A stretch of 64,000 nucleotides of DNA from UBA830 sp038146925 (lineage in GTDB: Bacteria; Pseudomonadota; Alphaproteobacteria; MPNO01; UBA830), in contig JAYQSP010000008.1 of NCBI GenBank assembly GCA_038146925.1, positions 1-64,000 of the forward strand, written 5' to 3'. The notes below the pieces were generated by a model, which saw only the letters and a list, made by a program, of their open reading frames with translations, ran no database searches and was not told where the DNA came from. Positions 1-7,748 of the stretch are shown here, piece after piece. Position 1 is the first letter of the stretch. Every line of letters begins with the position of its first letter. Made by a program: the position numbers and the translations under genes.

Positions 1-1246
1 GCGCGCCGATCTTGCCGTCCTCGATCAGATAGGCCTCCGACGCCGAGAACACGAACTTGCCCGACGTGATGTCGACCTGGCCGCCGCCGAAGTTCACGGC
101 GTACAGGCCGTTCCTGACAGATCCGAGAATTTCTTCCGGATCGTGATCGCCCGCATGCATATAGGTGTTGGTCATGCGCGGCATCGGGGCGTGGGCGAAG
201 CTTTCGCGCCGTCCGTTGCCGGTGGGCGCGACCCCCATCAGCCGGGCGTTCAGCCGGTCCTGCATGTAACCGGTCAGGATTCCGTCCTCGATCAGCACCG
301 TGTTCGAGGTCGGCGTGCCTTCGTCGTCGATCGACAGCGATCCGCGCCGGTCGGCGATGGTGCCGTCGTCCACCACGGTGACGCCGGGCGACGCGATGCG
401 TTCGCCCATCAGCCCGGCGAAGGCGCTGGTCTTCTTGCGGTTGAAATCGCCTTCCAGCCCGTGGCCGATGGCTTCGTGCAGCAGAATGCCGGGCCAGCCG
501 GGGCCGAGCACCACGTCCATCTCGCCGGCTGGGGCGGGGACCGAATTCAGGTTCACCTGCGCCTGGCGGAATGCTTCGTCGATCTGCGCCTGCCACGCAT
601 CGGGTTCGATATAGGCGGCATAGCCGGTGCGGCCGCCGGCACCGTCGCTGCCGGCTTCCATGCGGTCGCCATCGGCGCAGACGACCGAGACGTTGACGCG
701 CACGAGCGGGCGGATGTCGCCGCGGCGTTCGCCGTCTGCGCGGACGATCTGCACCGCCTGCCATTCTCCGGAAATCGACGCCGAGAACTGCGCGACGCTG
801 TCATCCAGCGACCGAGCGTAATCGTTCATGTCTTCCAGCAGTTTGACCTTGGCCGCGAAATCGAACTCGCCGAGCGGGTTGGTATCGGTATACAGACTGG
901 CGTTGGTTGCCTGCGGCGTGACGTCCGATGTCCCGCCGTGTCCGGCCCGTACAGCACGGACAGTCTCTCCGGCGCGGGCAATGGCGGCCTCCGACAATTC
1001 GGACGCATGCGCGTATCCCGTGACCTCGCCGGAAACGCTGCGCAGTCCGAAGCCCTGAGTGGTATCGAAAGAAGCGCTTTTCAGTCGGCCGTCGTCAAAC
1101 GAAAGTCCTTCCGACTGGCAATATTCGAGAAACAGCTCGCCGTCGTCGGCGCTGTCCAGCGACTCCGAGACGATGGTGTCGATTCGGCCACGGTCCATGC
1201 CGGTGCGTTCGAAAAAAAGTTCGTCGGTGGAGTTAATGTCGCTCAT
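1..1246 (-). CDS. tldD: TldD family metalloprotease, 3' end cut by window edge
   Basis: TldD, with its partner PmbA/TldE, forms a cytosolic zinc protease that degrades unfolded peptides and matures modified peptides such as microcins. The start is the ATG at 1244-1246 (protein begins MSDINSTDELFFERTG) and the reading frame stays open to base 1, giving about 415 residues of a family usually near 475, so only the C-terminal part is missing. The family's HExxxH metal-binding motif is visible as HEAIGHGLEGD at about residue 257, followed by the usual glycine-rich stretches (for example NFGGGQVDITSG near the window edge). It is transcribed away from the cytochrome oxidase operon, from which it is separated by about 340 bases. 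Identification rests on the motif and on the overall match to TldD rather than PmbA, and is confident. Confidence 0.93.
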   Translation of the reverse strand, partial: MSDINSTDELFFERTGMDRGRIDTIVSESLDSADDGELFLEYCQSEGLSFDDGRLKSASFDTTQGFGLRSVSGEVTGYAHASELSEAAIARAGETVRAVRAGHGGTSDVTPQATNASLYTDTNPLGEFDFAAKVKLLEDMNDYARSLDDSVAQFSASISGEWQAVQIVRADGERRGDIRPLVRVNVSVVCADGDRMEAGSDGAGGRTGYAAYIEPDAWQAQIDEAFRQAQVNLNSVPAPAGEMDVVLGPGWPGILLHEAIGHGLEGDFNRKKTSAFAGLMGERIASPGVTVVDDGTIADRRGSLSIDDEGTPTSNTVLIEDGILTGYMQDRLNARLMGVAPTGNGRRESFAHAPMPRMTNTYMHAGDHDPEEILGSVRNGLYAVNFGGGQVDITSGKFVFSASEAYLIEDGKIGA

Positions 1247-1589
1247 GCCTGTCTTTCGCTGTCGGTTTCATGGTCAATATGGAATGTTCGGCGCGTGACG
1301 TCATCCTTTTCCTTGTTCGGTGCAAAACGGCGGAAATCCGCCGAAAATATGCGACATTACGTCGCGAACTCCCTTGCGAGCATGGGGCGGGGGTCCCAAG
1401 CCCCCCGAAACAGGCGGTTTTGCCGCCGTTATCCCTTTGACGGGCAAGGGGATTCGGTCGTCTGCGACAATGCGCGCGGCTTGTTAAAAGCGTCCGCAAT
1501 GAGGTATTTTCAATCGTTGTCAGGTTTCCATTTCCGGATGGCTACCGACAACACGCCTGTTATTTCGGCAGGCTACTCAGGAATTCGAT
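1247..1589. promoter_or_regulatory. Divergent intergenic region between tldD and the cytochrome oxidase operon
   Basis: No convincing gene is seen in these 343 bases. They separate two divergent transcription units, so they should hold promoters for both. A weak sigma-70-like candidate for the cox operon is TTGTTA at 1481-1486 and TATTTT at 1505-1510 with an 18-base spacer. Two small GC hairpins lie upstream: GGGGG/CCCCC at 1389-1393 and 1401-1405, and GGCGG/CCGCC at 1413-1417 and 1423-1427. Neither is followed by a T run, so they are not obvious terminators. The promoter call is an inference. Confidence 0.35.
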
Positions 1590-2465
1590 ATGTACGCCCG
1601 ACCTCACCAGAACGGACCTCACATAATGCCCATTGCAGTCAGACTCTTCCGTTTCCTTGCGCTGCTCGGAACGCTCGCGATGCCGGGGCTCGCCGCCGCC
1701 GCGCAACCGGAACCCTGGCAACTGAATTTTCAGGAGGCGGCGACGCCGCTGATGGAGCAGATCACCAGCTTCCACGACCTGCTGCTTGTCATCATCACGG
1801 TGATCACTCTGTTCGTGCTGGTGCTTCTCGCAATTGTGATATTCAGGTTCAACGAGAAGGCCAACCCCAATCCAAGCCAGACCACCCACAACACGACGAT
1901 CGAGGTGCTTTGGACCGTGATCCCTGTTGTGATCCTGGTCGCGATCGCGGTGCCATCCTTTAAATTGCTATATAAATCTGACGTGATCCCGAAGGTGGAT
2001 ATGACGATCAAAGCGACGGGTCATCAATGGTACTGGAATTACGAATACGTTGATCACGGGAATTTCTCATTCGATGCGAATATGATTGCTAATGCGGATC
2101 TGAAACAGGGCCAGTTGCGGCTGCTCGAAACCGACAACCGCGTCGTGGTCCCCGTTGATTCCATAGTCAGGGTACAGGTAACGGCAGCGGACGTGCTCCA
2201 CTCATGGACAGTCCCCGCATTCGGCAGGAAAATTGACGCGGTGCCGGGAAGGCTCAACGAGATCTGGTTCGGACCGGTGAAGAACGAAGGGGTCTATTAC
2301 GGCCAATGCTCGGAGCTCTGTGGGACCCGTCACGGCTTTATGCCCATTACGGTAGAGGTGGTTTCGAAAAAGAAATTTGACACTTGGGTCGAAAAGGCCA
2401 GGAAAGAGTTCGCGGCCAATGATACGCCGGCGCTGCGCAAATACGCGCAAAATGAAACGAAATAG
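1590..2465 (+). CDS. coxB: Cytochrome c oxidase subunit II
   Basis: Subunit II of an aa3-type terminal oxidase carries the CuA centre that takes electrons from cytochrome c and passes them to heme a. The CuA ligand set is visible near the C-terminus as CSELCGTRHGFMPI (two Cys, His, Met), and an upstream His lies in VLHSW. A signal peptide and two transmembrane helices precede the periplasmic cupredoxin domain, including the conserved EVLWTVIPVVILVAIAVPSF helix. Two starts are possible. ATG 1590 has AGGA nine bases upstream. ATG 1626 begins directly at the signal peptide (MPIAVRLFRFLALL) but has a poor ribosome site. I list 1590, but 1626 may be the real one. It is the first gene of the cox operon; coxA follows after 17 bases. 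Confidence 0.95.
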   Translation: MYARPHQNGPHIMPIAVRLFRFLALLGTLAMPGLAAAAQPEPWQLNFQEAATPLMEQITSFHDLLLVIITVITLFVLVLLAIVIFRFNEKANPNPSQTTHNTTIEVLWTVIPVVILVAIAVPSFKLLYKSDVIPKVDMTIKATGHQWYWNYEYVDHGNFSFDANMIANADLKQGQLRLLETDNRVVVPVDSIVRVQVTAADVLHSWTVPAFGRKIDAVPGRLNEIWFGPVKNEGVYYGQCSELCGTRHGFMPITVEVVSKKKFDTWVEKARKEFAANDTPALRKYAQNETK

Positions 2466-2482
2466 GGGTCGAGGGAAAAATC

Positions 2483-4102
2483 ATGTCAGACGCACACGCA
2501 ACCCACGATCATCATGCCGATCCGACCGGTTGGCGGAGATACGTATATTCCACTAATCACAAAGACATCGGCACGATGTACCTTATTTTTGCCATCGTGG
2601 CTGGGGTTATAGGCGGTGCTATGTCGATCGTCTTCAGGGCTGAGCTCCAGGCGCCTGGAGATGGGGTTCTTGGTGGCGACTATCATATGTACAATGTGCT
2701 AGTCACGGCCCATGGCTTGATTATGATTTTCTTCATGGTCATGCCAGCCATGATCGGCGGCTTCGGCAACTGGATCGTGCCGCTGATGATCGGCGCGCCG
2801 GACATGGCGTTTCCGCGGATGAACAACATCAGCTTCTGGCTGTTGGTCCCGGCCTTTCTGCTGTTGCTGGTTTCGCCGTTCGTGGCGGGTCCGCCCGGCG
2901 GCGAGGGTGTCGGGGGTGGGTGGACGATCTATCCGCCGTTATCATCAACGACCGGACAGCCGGGTCCAGCGGTCGATCTCGCGATCTTCGCTTTGCATAT
3001 CGCCGGCGCGTCTTCCATTTTGGGCGCGGCCAACTTTATCACTACAATTTTCAATATGCGTGCACCTGGCATGACGCTGCACAAAATGCCGCTGTTCGTA
3101 TGGTCGATTTTGGTAACGGCGTTTCTGCTGCTGCTTTCTCTGCCGGTTTTGGCAGGTGCCATCACTATGCTTTTGACTGACCGCAACTTCGGTACTGCGT
3201 TCTTCGACGCCGCCGGCGGCGGTGATCCGGTCTTGTTCCAGCACCTGTTCTGGTTCTTCGGGCATCCGGAAGTTTACATTCTGATCCTGCCCGGCTTCGG
3301 CATTATCAGTCAGATCGTGTCAACGTTCTCCCGTAAGCCGGTCTTCGGCTATCTTGGCATGGCCTACGCAATGGTCGCGATCGGCGTGGTCGGCTTCATC
3401 GTTTGGGCGCATCACATGTTCACGGTCGGTATGAGCGTCGATACAAAGGCCTATTTCACGGCGGCGACGATGGTGATCGCGGTGCCTACGGGCATCAAAA
3501 TCTTCAGCTGGATTGCCACGATGTGGGGAGGATCGGTGCGCTTCACGACGCCGATGATCTGGTCGATCGGTTTTATCTTTCTCTTCACTGTCGGCGGCGT
3601 GACGGGCGTCGTGCTGGCTAATGCGGGAATCGACCATTCGTTGCACGACACCTACTACGTGGTGGCACATTTCCACTATGTTCTGTCTCTGGGCGCCGTG
3701 TTCGCGATCTTCGCTGGGTTCTATTACTGGTTTCCAAAAATGACTGGACGTATGATCCCGGAATTCTGGGGAAAAATACATTTTTGGGTTACCTTCGTCG
3801 GCGTCAATTTGACATTCTTCCCGATGCATTTCGCCGGCTTGTCGGGCATGCCGCGTCGTATTCCTGATTATCCCGATGCCTATGCCGGTTGGAACGAGAT
3901 TGCATCCTACGGTTCGTATCTCAGCGCCTTCGGGGTGTTAATCTTCCTCTATGCAGTCTGGCGCGGGTTCGCTTCGAGAGAGCGGGTTGGTGAAAATCCC
4001 TGGGGGGAGGGCGCAACGACGCTCGAATGGACCCTGCCGTCTCCGCCGGCTTTCCATTCTTTCGACGAACTGCCAGAGATCAAGGACGAGGGGGCTCACT
4101 AG
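2483..4102 (+). CDS. coxA: Cytochrome c oxidase subunit I
   Basis: This is the catalytic subunit with heme a and the heme a3-CuB site that reduces oxygen to water and pumps protons. At 539 residues and about twelve hydrophobic helices it is full length. The CuB and cross-linked Tyr motif reads HPEVYILILPGFG around residue 260, the HH pair of CuB ligands is in WAHHMFTVGM, and the heme ligands lie in HDTYYVVAHFHYVLS. The N-terminal helix includes the low-spin heme ligand His in VTAHGLIMIFFMVMPA. The proton-channel Glu typical of A1-type enzymes is present (GHPE). A ribosome site (GAGGGAAAA) precedes the ATG. The gene is co-directional with ctaB, whose start lies eight bases after the stop. Codon use in the first 700 bases is less GC-biased than in the neighbours. 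Confidence 0.97.
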   Translation: MSDAHATHDHHADPTGWRRYVYSTNHKDIGTMYLIFAIVAGVIGGAMSIVFRAELQAPGDGVLGGDYHMYNVLVTAHGLIMIFFMVMPAMIGGFGNWIVPLMIGAPDMAFPRMNNISFWLLVPAFLLLLVSPFVAGPPGGEGVGGGWTIYPPLSSTTGQPGPAVDLAIFALHIAGASSILGAANFITTIFNMRAPGMTLHKMPLFVWSILVTAFLLLLSLPVLAGAITMLLTDRNFGTAFFDAAGGGDPVLFQHLFWFFGHPEVYILILPGFGIISQIVSTFSRKPVFGYLGMAYAMVAIGVVGFIVWAHHMFTVGMSVDTKAYFTAATMVIAVPTGIKIFSWIATMWGGSVRFTTPMIWSIGFIFLFTVGGVTGVVLANAGIDHSLHDTYYVVAHFHYVLSLGAVFAIFAGFYYWFPKMTGRMIPEFWGKIHFWVTFVGVNLTFFPMHFAGLSGMPRRIPDYPDAYAGWNEIASYGSYLSAFGVLIFLYAVWRGFASRERVGENPWGEGATTLEWTLPSPPAFHSFDELPEIKDEGAH

Positions 4103-4110
4103 GGTTTGAC

Positions 4111-5040
4111 ATGACCGACCAACCCATCAACGCGACCTCAGGCCTGTCCGACGTCCCGCTGCCGCGAGAAGCGGCATTGTGGGATTTCATCGCGCTGCTG
4201 AAGCCGCGCGTGATGTCGCTGGTCGTGTTTACGGGCTTTGCCGGCGTCATCGTCGCGCCTGGCAGCATCCATCCCGTCATGGCGGCCATCGCCGTACTCT
4301 GCATCGCGGTTGCGACGGGCGCTTCCGGCGCCATCAACATGTGGTACGAGCGGGATCTCGATGCCCGGATGGAACGCACCAAGGGCCGTCCGTTGCCGGC
4401 TGGCCGGATGGAACCGGAAACGGCCCTTGAGTACGGCGTTGTCCTTGCAGGCGGGTCGGTGATGGTGATGGCGCTTGGCGTGAATTACGTCGCTGCAGCT
4501 CTGCTTGTGCTCGCCATCGGGTTCTATGTTTTCGTGTACACCATCTGGCTCAAGCGACGGACCCCGCAGAATATTGTGATCGGTGGGGCGGCGGGCGCTT
4601 TCCCGCCGATGATCGGCTGGGCAGCCGTCACGGGCGATGTCAGTCTCGGAGGGATTGCTCTGTTCGCCCTGATTTTCATGTGGACGCCGCCGCATTTCTG
4701 GGCGCTCGCGCTCTATAAATCGGGCGATTATGAGAACGCGGGCGTGCCGATGCTGCCCGTCGTGTCCGGTGTGCTGGAGACGAAAAGGCAGATCCTGCTT
4801 TACACCGCGCTGCTGTTGCCGGTGTCGTTGGTTCCCTGGTGGATCGGTACCGCCAGCGTCTTCTGGGGCATACTTGCCTGCGTCATGGGCGTTGGATTCA
4901 TGGCACTTGCGATCAAGGTCTGGTTCGACGAAACCGATCGGGCGCCGTGTCAGATGTTCCGGTATTCGCTGCTGTACCTGTCGGTCCTTTTTGCGGCGTT
5001 GATCGCGGACAGTTTCGTCGCCCGCGCGCTGGCGGGGTAA
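4111..5040 (+). CDS. ctaB: Protoheme IX farnesyltransferase (heme O synthase)
   Basis: CtaB/CyoE attaches a farnesyl group to heme b to make heme O, the precursor of heme A used by the oxidase encoded beside it. The protein is about 309 residues with roughly nine membrane helices. The UbiA-superfamily Asp-rich motif appears as NMWYERDLDARMERTKGRPLP, and the second conserved block as WTPPHFWALALYKSGDYENAGVPMLPVV. I chose ATG 4111, eight bases after the coxA stop, because a longer upstream frame overlaps coxA and lacks family similarity. The stop overlaps the start of the next small gene (TAATG), consistent with translational coupling inside the oxidase operon. Confidence 0.96.
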   Translation: MTDQPINATSGLSDVPLPREAALWDFIALLKPRVMSLVVFTGFAGVIVAPGSIHPVMAAIAVLCIAVATGASGAINMWYERDLDARMERTKGRPLPAGRMEPETALEYGVVLAGGSVMVMALGVNYVAAALLVLAIGFYVFVYTIWLKRRTPQNIVIGGAAGAFPPMIGWAAVTGDVSLGGIALFALIFMWTPPHFWALALYKSGDYENAGVPMLPVVSGVLETKRQILLYTALLLPVSLVPWWIGTASVFWGILACVMGVGFMALAIKVWFDETDRAPCQMFRYSLLYLSVLFAALIADSFVARALAG

Positions 5041-5180
5041 TGGCCATGCCGAAGCAGATATCCGAAATGCACAAGAAACGCCGTGGGCGCAACATAGCGC
5101 TCGCCGTCGTCATCTTTGCGCTGGCGGCCCTTTTCTATGTGATGTCCATCGTCCGTATGTCGGGCGGGGAGAGCGGCTGA
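5040..5180 (+). CDS. Small single-helix membrane protein of the cytochrome oxidase operon
   Basis: This 46-residue frame starts at an ATG that shares its A with the ctaB stop codon (TAATG) and ends one base before the ctaG start. Its sequence begins MAMPKQISEMHKKRRGRN, a basic cytoplasmic head, followed by one hydrophobic helix (IALAVVIFALAALFYVMSIV) and a short tail. Many alphaproteobacteria have a tiny CoxF-like or otherwise unnamed membrane protein at this position, between heme O synthase and Cox11. The tight overlap on both sides and the operon position support a real gene; the role in oxidase assembly is inferred from context only. Confidence 0.8.
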   Translation: MAMPKQISEMHKKRRGRNIALAVVIFALAALFYVMSIVRMSGGESG

Positions 5181-5181
5181 C

Positions 5182-5769
5182 ATGGCACGCAACCTTGCAT
5201 ACCGTAACCGGCGTCTGGCGCTGATTTCCTTTATTGGCGCGGCCGGGATGGTTGGCGCATCTTATGCGGCGGTGCCGCTATACGAGATATTCTGCCAGGT
5301 TACGGGTTACGGCGGCACCACCCAGACGGCCGAAGTCGCTCCCGACAAGATTCTCGATCGCAAGATGACGATCCGTTTCAACGCCGACGTCGACAGGAAG
5401 CTGCCGTGGAAATTCGCGGCGGTGCAGGACAGGGTCGAGGTCCGGGTCGGCGAGAACGCGCTGGCGTTCTATCGCGCGCGCAACACGTCCGATCGTGCGG
5501 TCGTCGGCACGGCGACGTTCAACGTCACGCCGCTGAAGGCAGGCCAGTATTTCAACAAGATCGAGTGCTTCTGCTTTACCGAGCAGCGGCTGGAAGCCGG
5601 CGGCGAAGTCGATATGCCGGTCTCCTTTTTCGTGGATCCGGCGATCGCCGACGATCCCAACCTGAACGACGTTACGGAAATTACGCTTTCCTACACCTTC
5701 TTCCAGACGGAGGCTGACCCCGACCGCACGGCGCGGGCGGCAGACGCTTCCATTAAAACCGACGGTTAA
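5182..5769 (+). CDS. ctaG: Cytochrome c oxidase assembly protein CtaG (Cox11 family)
   Basis: Cox11/CtaG delivers copper to the CuB site of subunit I. The 195-residue protein has one N-terminal membrane helix (ALISFIGAAGMVGASYAAVPLYEIFCQVTG) with the conserved FCQVTGYGGT segment, then a periplasmic beta-sandwich. The copper-binding CFCF motif is present as KIECFCFTEQ around residue 125, and the family block MPVSFFVDP follows. The ATG at 5182 lies one base after the previous stop. It sits between ctaB and subunit III in the standard alphaproteobacterial order. The length is typical and nothing looks broken. Confidence 0.96.
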   Translation: MARNLAYRNRRLALISFIGAAGMVGASYAAVPLYEIFCQVTGYGGTTQTAEVAPDKILDRKMTIRFNADVDRKLPWKFAAVQDRVEVRVGENALAFYRARNTSDRAVVGTATFNVTPLKAGQYFNKIECFCFTEQRLEAGGEVDMPVSFFVDPAIADDPNLNDVTEITLSYTFFQTEADPDRTARAADASIKTDG

Positions 5770-5787
5770 ACAACGGAGCGCTAAAAC

Positions 5788-6618
5788 ATGGTCCCGCCCG
5801 CAGATTCAGGCGCCAGCGCCGCAGAACACGATTATCACGGTCACAAGCACCCCTATCATCTTGTCGACCCCAGCCCGTGGCCGTTCATCGGATCCATGTC
5901 GGCCTTCGTTATGGCGATCGGCGCCGTGCTTTACATGCACGGCGATGTCAGTTGGGTGCTGATCCTCGGCCTGGTTGCCGTCCTCGGGACGATGGCAGGC
6001 TGGTTCTGGGAAGTGATCAAGGAAGCCGAGTTCGGCGGGTATCACAATCCGGTCGTTCAGGTCGGCATGCGCTACGGCATGGCGCTGTTCATCGCTTCCG
6101 AGGTAATGTTCTTCGTCGCCTGGTTCTGGGCCTATTTCAACGCCGCCCTGTTCCCGACCGAACAGATCGAAGGCACATGGCCGCCGCCCGGCATCCAGAC
6201 TTTCGATACCTGGGACCTGCCGTTCCTGAACACGCTGATCCTGCTGATGTCGGGTATCACGGTGACCTGGGCGCATCACGCGTTGCGCGAAGGCAACCGT
6301 ACCCATTTCCTGCAGGGGCTCGCGCTGACGATCTTCCTCGGCGTCTGCTTTACCTGTGTTCAGGCCTACGAATACAGCCACGCGGCGTTCGGATTCAGCG
6401 ACGGCATCTATCCGTCGACCTTCTACATGGCGACCGGTTTTCACGGGTTCCACGTTCTGGTCGGGACGATTTTCCTGATCGTCTGCTATCTCCGGGGGCG
6501 CGCGGGGCACTTTACCGCAGATCACCACTTCGGGTTCGAAGCCGCCGCCTGGTACTGGCATTTCGTCGACGTGGTATGGCTGTTCCTGTTCGTCAGCATC
6601 TACTGGTGGGGACGCTAA
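5788..6618 (+). CDS. coxC: Cytochrome c oxidase subunit III
   Basis: Subunit III stabilises the oxidase core and its proton uptake pathway. The protein is 276 residues with seven predicted membrane helices. Family landmarks visible are HPYHLVDPSPWPF at the N-terminus, SEVMFFVAWFWAYFNAAL around residue 106, TFYMATGFHGFHVLVG, and a C-terminal helix WHFVDVVWLFLFVSIYWWG. The start ATG 5788 follows ctaG by 18 bases with a GGAG-like ribosome site (ACGGAGCG). Downstream, the DUF983 gene continues in the same reading frame right after the TAA stop. Confidence 0.96.
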   Translation: MVPPADSGASAAEHDYHGHKHPYHLVDPSPWPFIGSMSAFVMAIGAVLYMHGDVSWVLILGLVAVLGTMAGWFWEVIKEAEFGGYHNPVVQVGMRYGMALFIASEVMFFVAWFWAYFNAALFPTEQIEGTWPPPGIQTFDTWDLPFLNTLILLMSGITVTWAHHALREGNRTHFLQGLALTIFLGVCFTCVQAYEYSHAAFGFSDGIYPSTFYMATGFHGFHVLVGTIFLIVCYLRGRAGHFTADHHFGFEAAAWYWHFVDVVWLFLFVSIYWWGR

Positions 6619-6627
6619 AAAACGGTT

Positions 6628-7035
6628 CTGCACGGCCGGCCGGCGGGGCGCGATGAACGCGCCCGCAGCTGGCCGCCGCAATCGCCGGTTTCGACGGGTC
6701 TGGGCTGCAAATGCCCCCGATGCGGCAAAGGCAAGCTTCTCAAAAATCTGCTGGACGTGCGCGACACGTGCGACCATTGCGGCCTCGATCTGACGCCGCA
6801 TGACACCGGCGACGGCGCCGCCGTTTTCGTCATTCTGTTTCTCGGCGCCATCGTGGTCGGGCTGGCGATCTGGCTGGAAGTCGCGTTCGAACCAGCTGTA
6901 TGGGTCCATCTGGTCGTCTGGCTCCCCGTGACCGGTATCGGCTCCATCGTCATGCTGAGGCCGGTCAAATCCATTCTGATCGCGATGCACTACAAGAACC
7001 TGCGCCACAAATACGAAACCGGTAATGACGGCTGA
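6628..7035 (+). CDS. DUF983 family zinc-ribbon membrane protein, start codon unresolved
   Basis: DUF983 proteins are small and often sit in cytochrome oxidase operons between subunit III and SURF1, as here. The frame shows a four-Cys zinc ribbon (CKCPRCGKGKLL, then DTCDHCGLDL) and two membrane helices (AAVFVILFLGAIVVGLAIWL and a second before MLRPVKSILIAMHYKNL), as the family requires. The only standard initiator is GTG 6757, which would remove the first Cys pair. The frame is open back to the coxC stop at 6618 and holds no ATG, GTG or TTG before the ribbon. I therefore mark the CTG at 6628 as the likeliest 5' limit, with the start uncertain. The 3' end overlaps surf1 by 11 bases. Confidence 0.82.
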   Translation: MHGRPAGRDERARSWPPQSPVSTGLGCKCPRCGKGKLLKNLLDVRDTCDHCGLDLTPHDTGDGAAVFVILFLGAIVVGLAIWLEVAFEPAVWVHLVVWLPVTGIGSIVMLRPVKSILIAMHYKNLRHKYETGNDG

Positions 7036-7735
7036 ACGCGCGCCGTTCCGACTCAATTTCTGGATGACCGTCTGTGCCATTCCGGCCCTGATGTTGCTGG
7101 TCGGGCTGGGGGTCTGGCAGTTGCAGCGTCTGGAATGGAAAGAGGCGATCATCGCCGAGCGGGCCGAGCGGAGGGCTGCCGCGCCGATCGCTCTCGCCGA
7201 GGTGGCGGACGAAAACTGGAAAGATCTCGAACATCGGCGAGTCACATTACGCGGCCGGTTTCTGCACGACCGCGAGATGCTGGTCTGGAACAAGGTCCGA
7301 CACGGGCAAACCGGATTCGATCTGATCACGCCGCTGAGGCTTGAAAACGGCGGTACGGTGCTGGTGCAGCGCGGCTGGGTCCCGCGCGCCTGGCCAACCG
7401 GGGTTGTGGACAGGCGGCGGCCGGGCGGGGATGTCGCGCTTGCCGGGGTTCTGCGCGATGGCGGCAAGGCGACGCCCTGGGTGCCGGACAACAATCCGGC
7501 GAAGGATGAATGGTTCTTTGCCGACGTCGTCGCCATGTCGAAAGCCGCGAATATTACTGATGCCAAGCCGTATTTCGTCCGCATCACGCCGGACGCGGCC
7601 GAAAAGGGCTATCCCAAGGGTCCACATGGCAGCTACAAGATCCAGAACAAGCATCTGGAATACGCCGTTACGTGGTTCGGTCTCGCGCTGACCCTGGTGA
7701 TTGTCTATGTCGCATACCACTTAAGGCGGCGCTAG
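7025..7735 (+). CDS. SURF1 family cytochrome oxidase biogenesis protein
   Basis: SURF1 helps insert heme A into subunit I of the oxidase. The 236-residue protein has the expected two-helix topology: an N-terminal helix (MTVCAIPALMLLVGLGVWQLQRLEWK, with the GVWQLQRL hallmark) and a C-terminal helix (YAVTWFGLALTLVIVYVAYHLRR, with the NKHLEYAVTWFGLA hallmark). Between them is the periplasmic domain with VLVQRGWVPR and GPHGSYKIQNKHLEY. The ATG lies inside the end of the DUF983 gene, so translation is probably coupled. It is the last recognisable oxidase-assembly gene of the operon. Confidence 0.95.
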   Translation: MTAERAPFRLNFWMTVCAIPALMLLVGLGVWQLQRLEWKEAIIAERAERRAAAPIALAEVADENWKDLEHRRVTLRGRFLHDREMLVWNKVRHGQTGFDLITPLRLENGGTVLVQRGWVPRAWPTGVVDRRRPGGDVALAGVLRDGGKATPWVPDNNPAKDEWFFADVVAMSKAANITDAKPYFVRITPDAAEKGYPKGPHGSYKIQNKHLEYAVTWFGLALTLVIVYVAYHLRRR

Positions 7736-7748
7736 GAAGGAGACACCC

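Noticed and set aside
143..1963. Plus-strand frame of 606 codons
   Set aside because: It lies opposite tldD and runs into coxB in another frame; the composition is that of an antisense shadow, while tldD motifs are clear on the minus strand.
5806..7587. Minus-strand frame of 593 codons
   Set aside because: It covers coxC, the DUF983 gene and surf1 in antisense; no family features, while the plus-strand genes have clear motifs.
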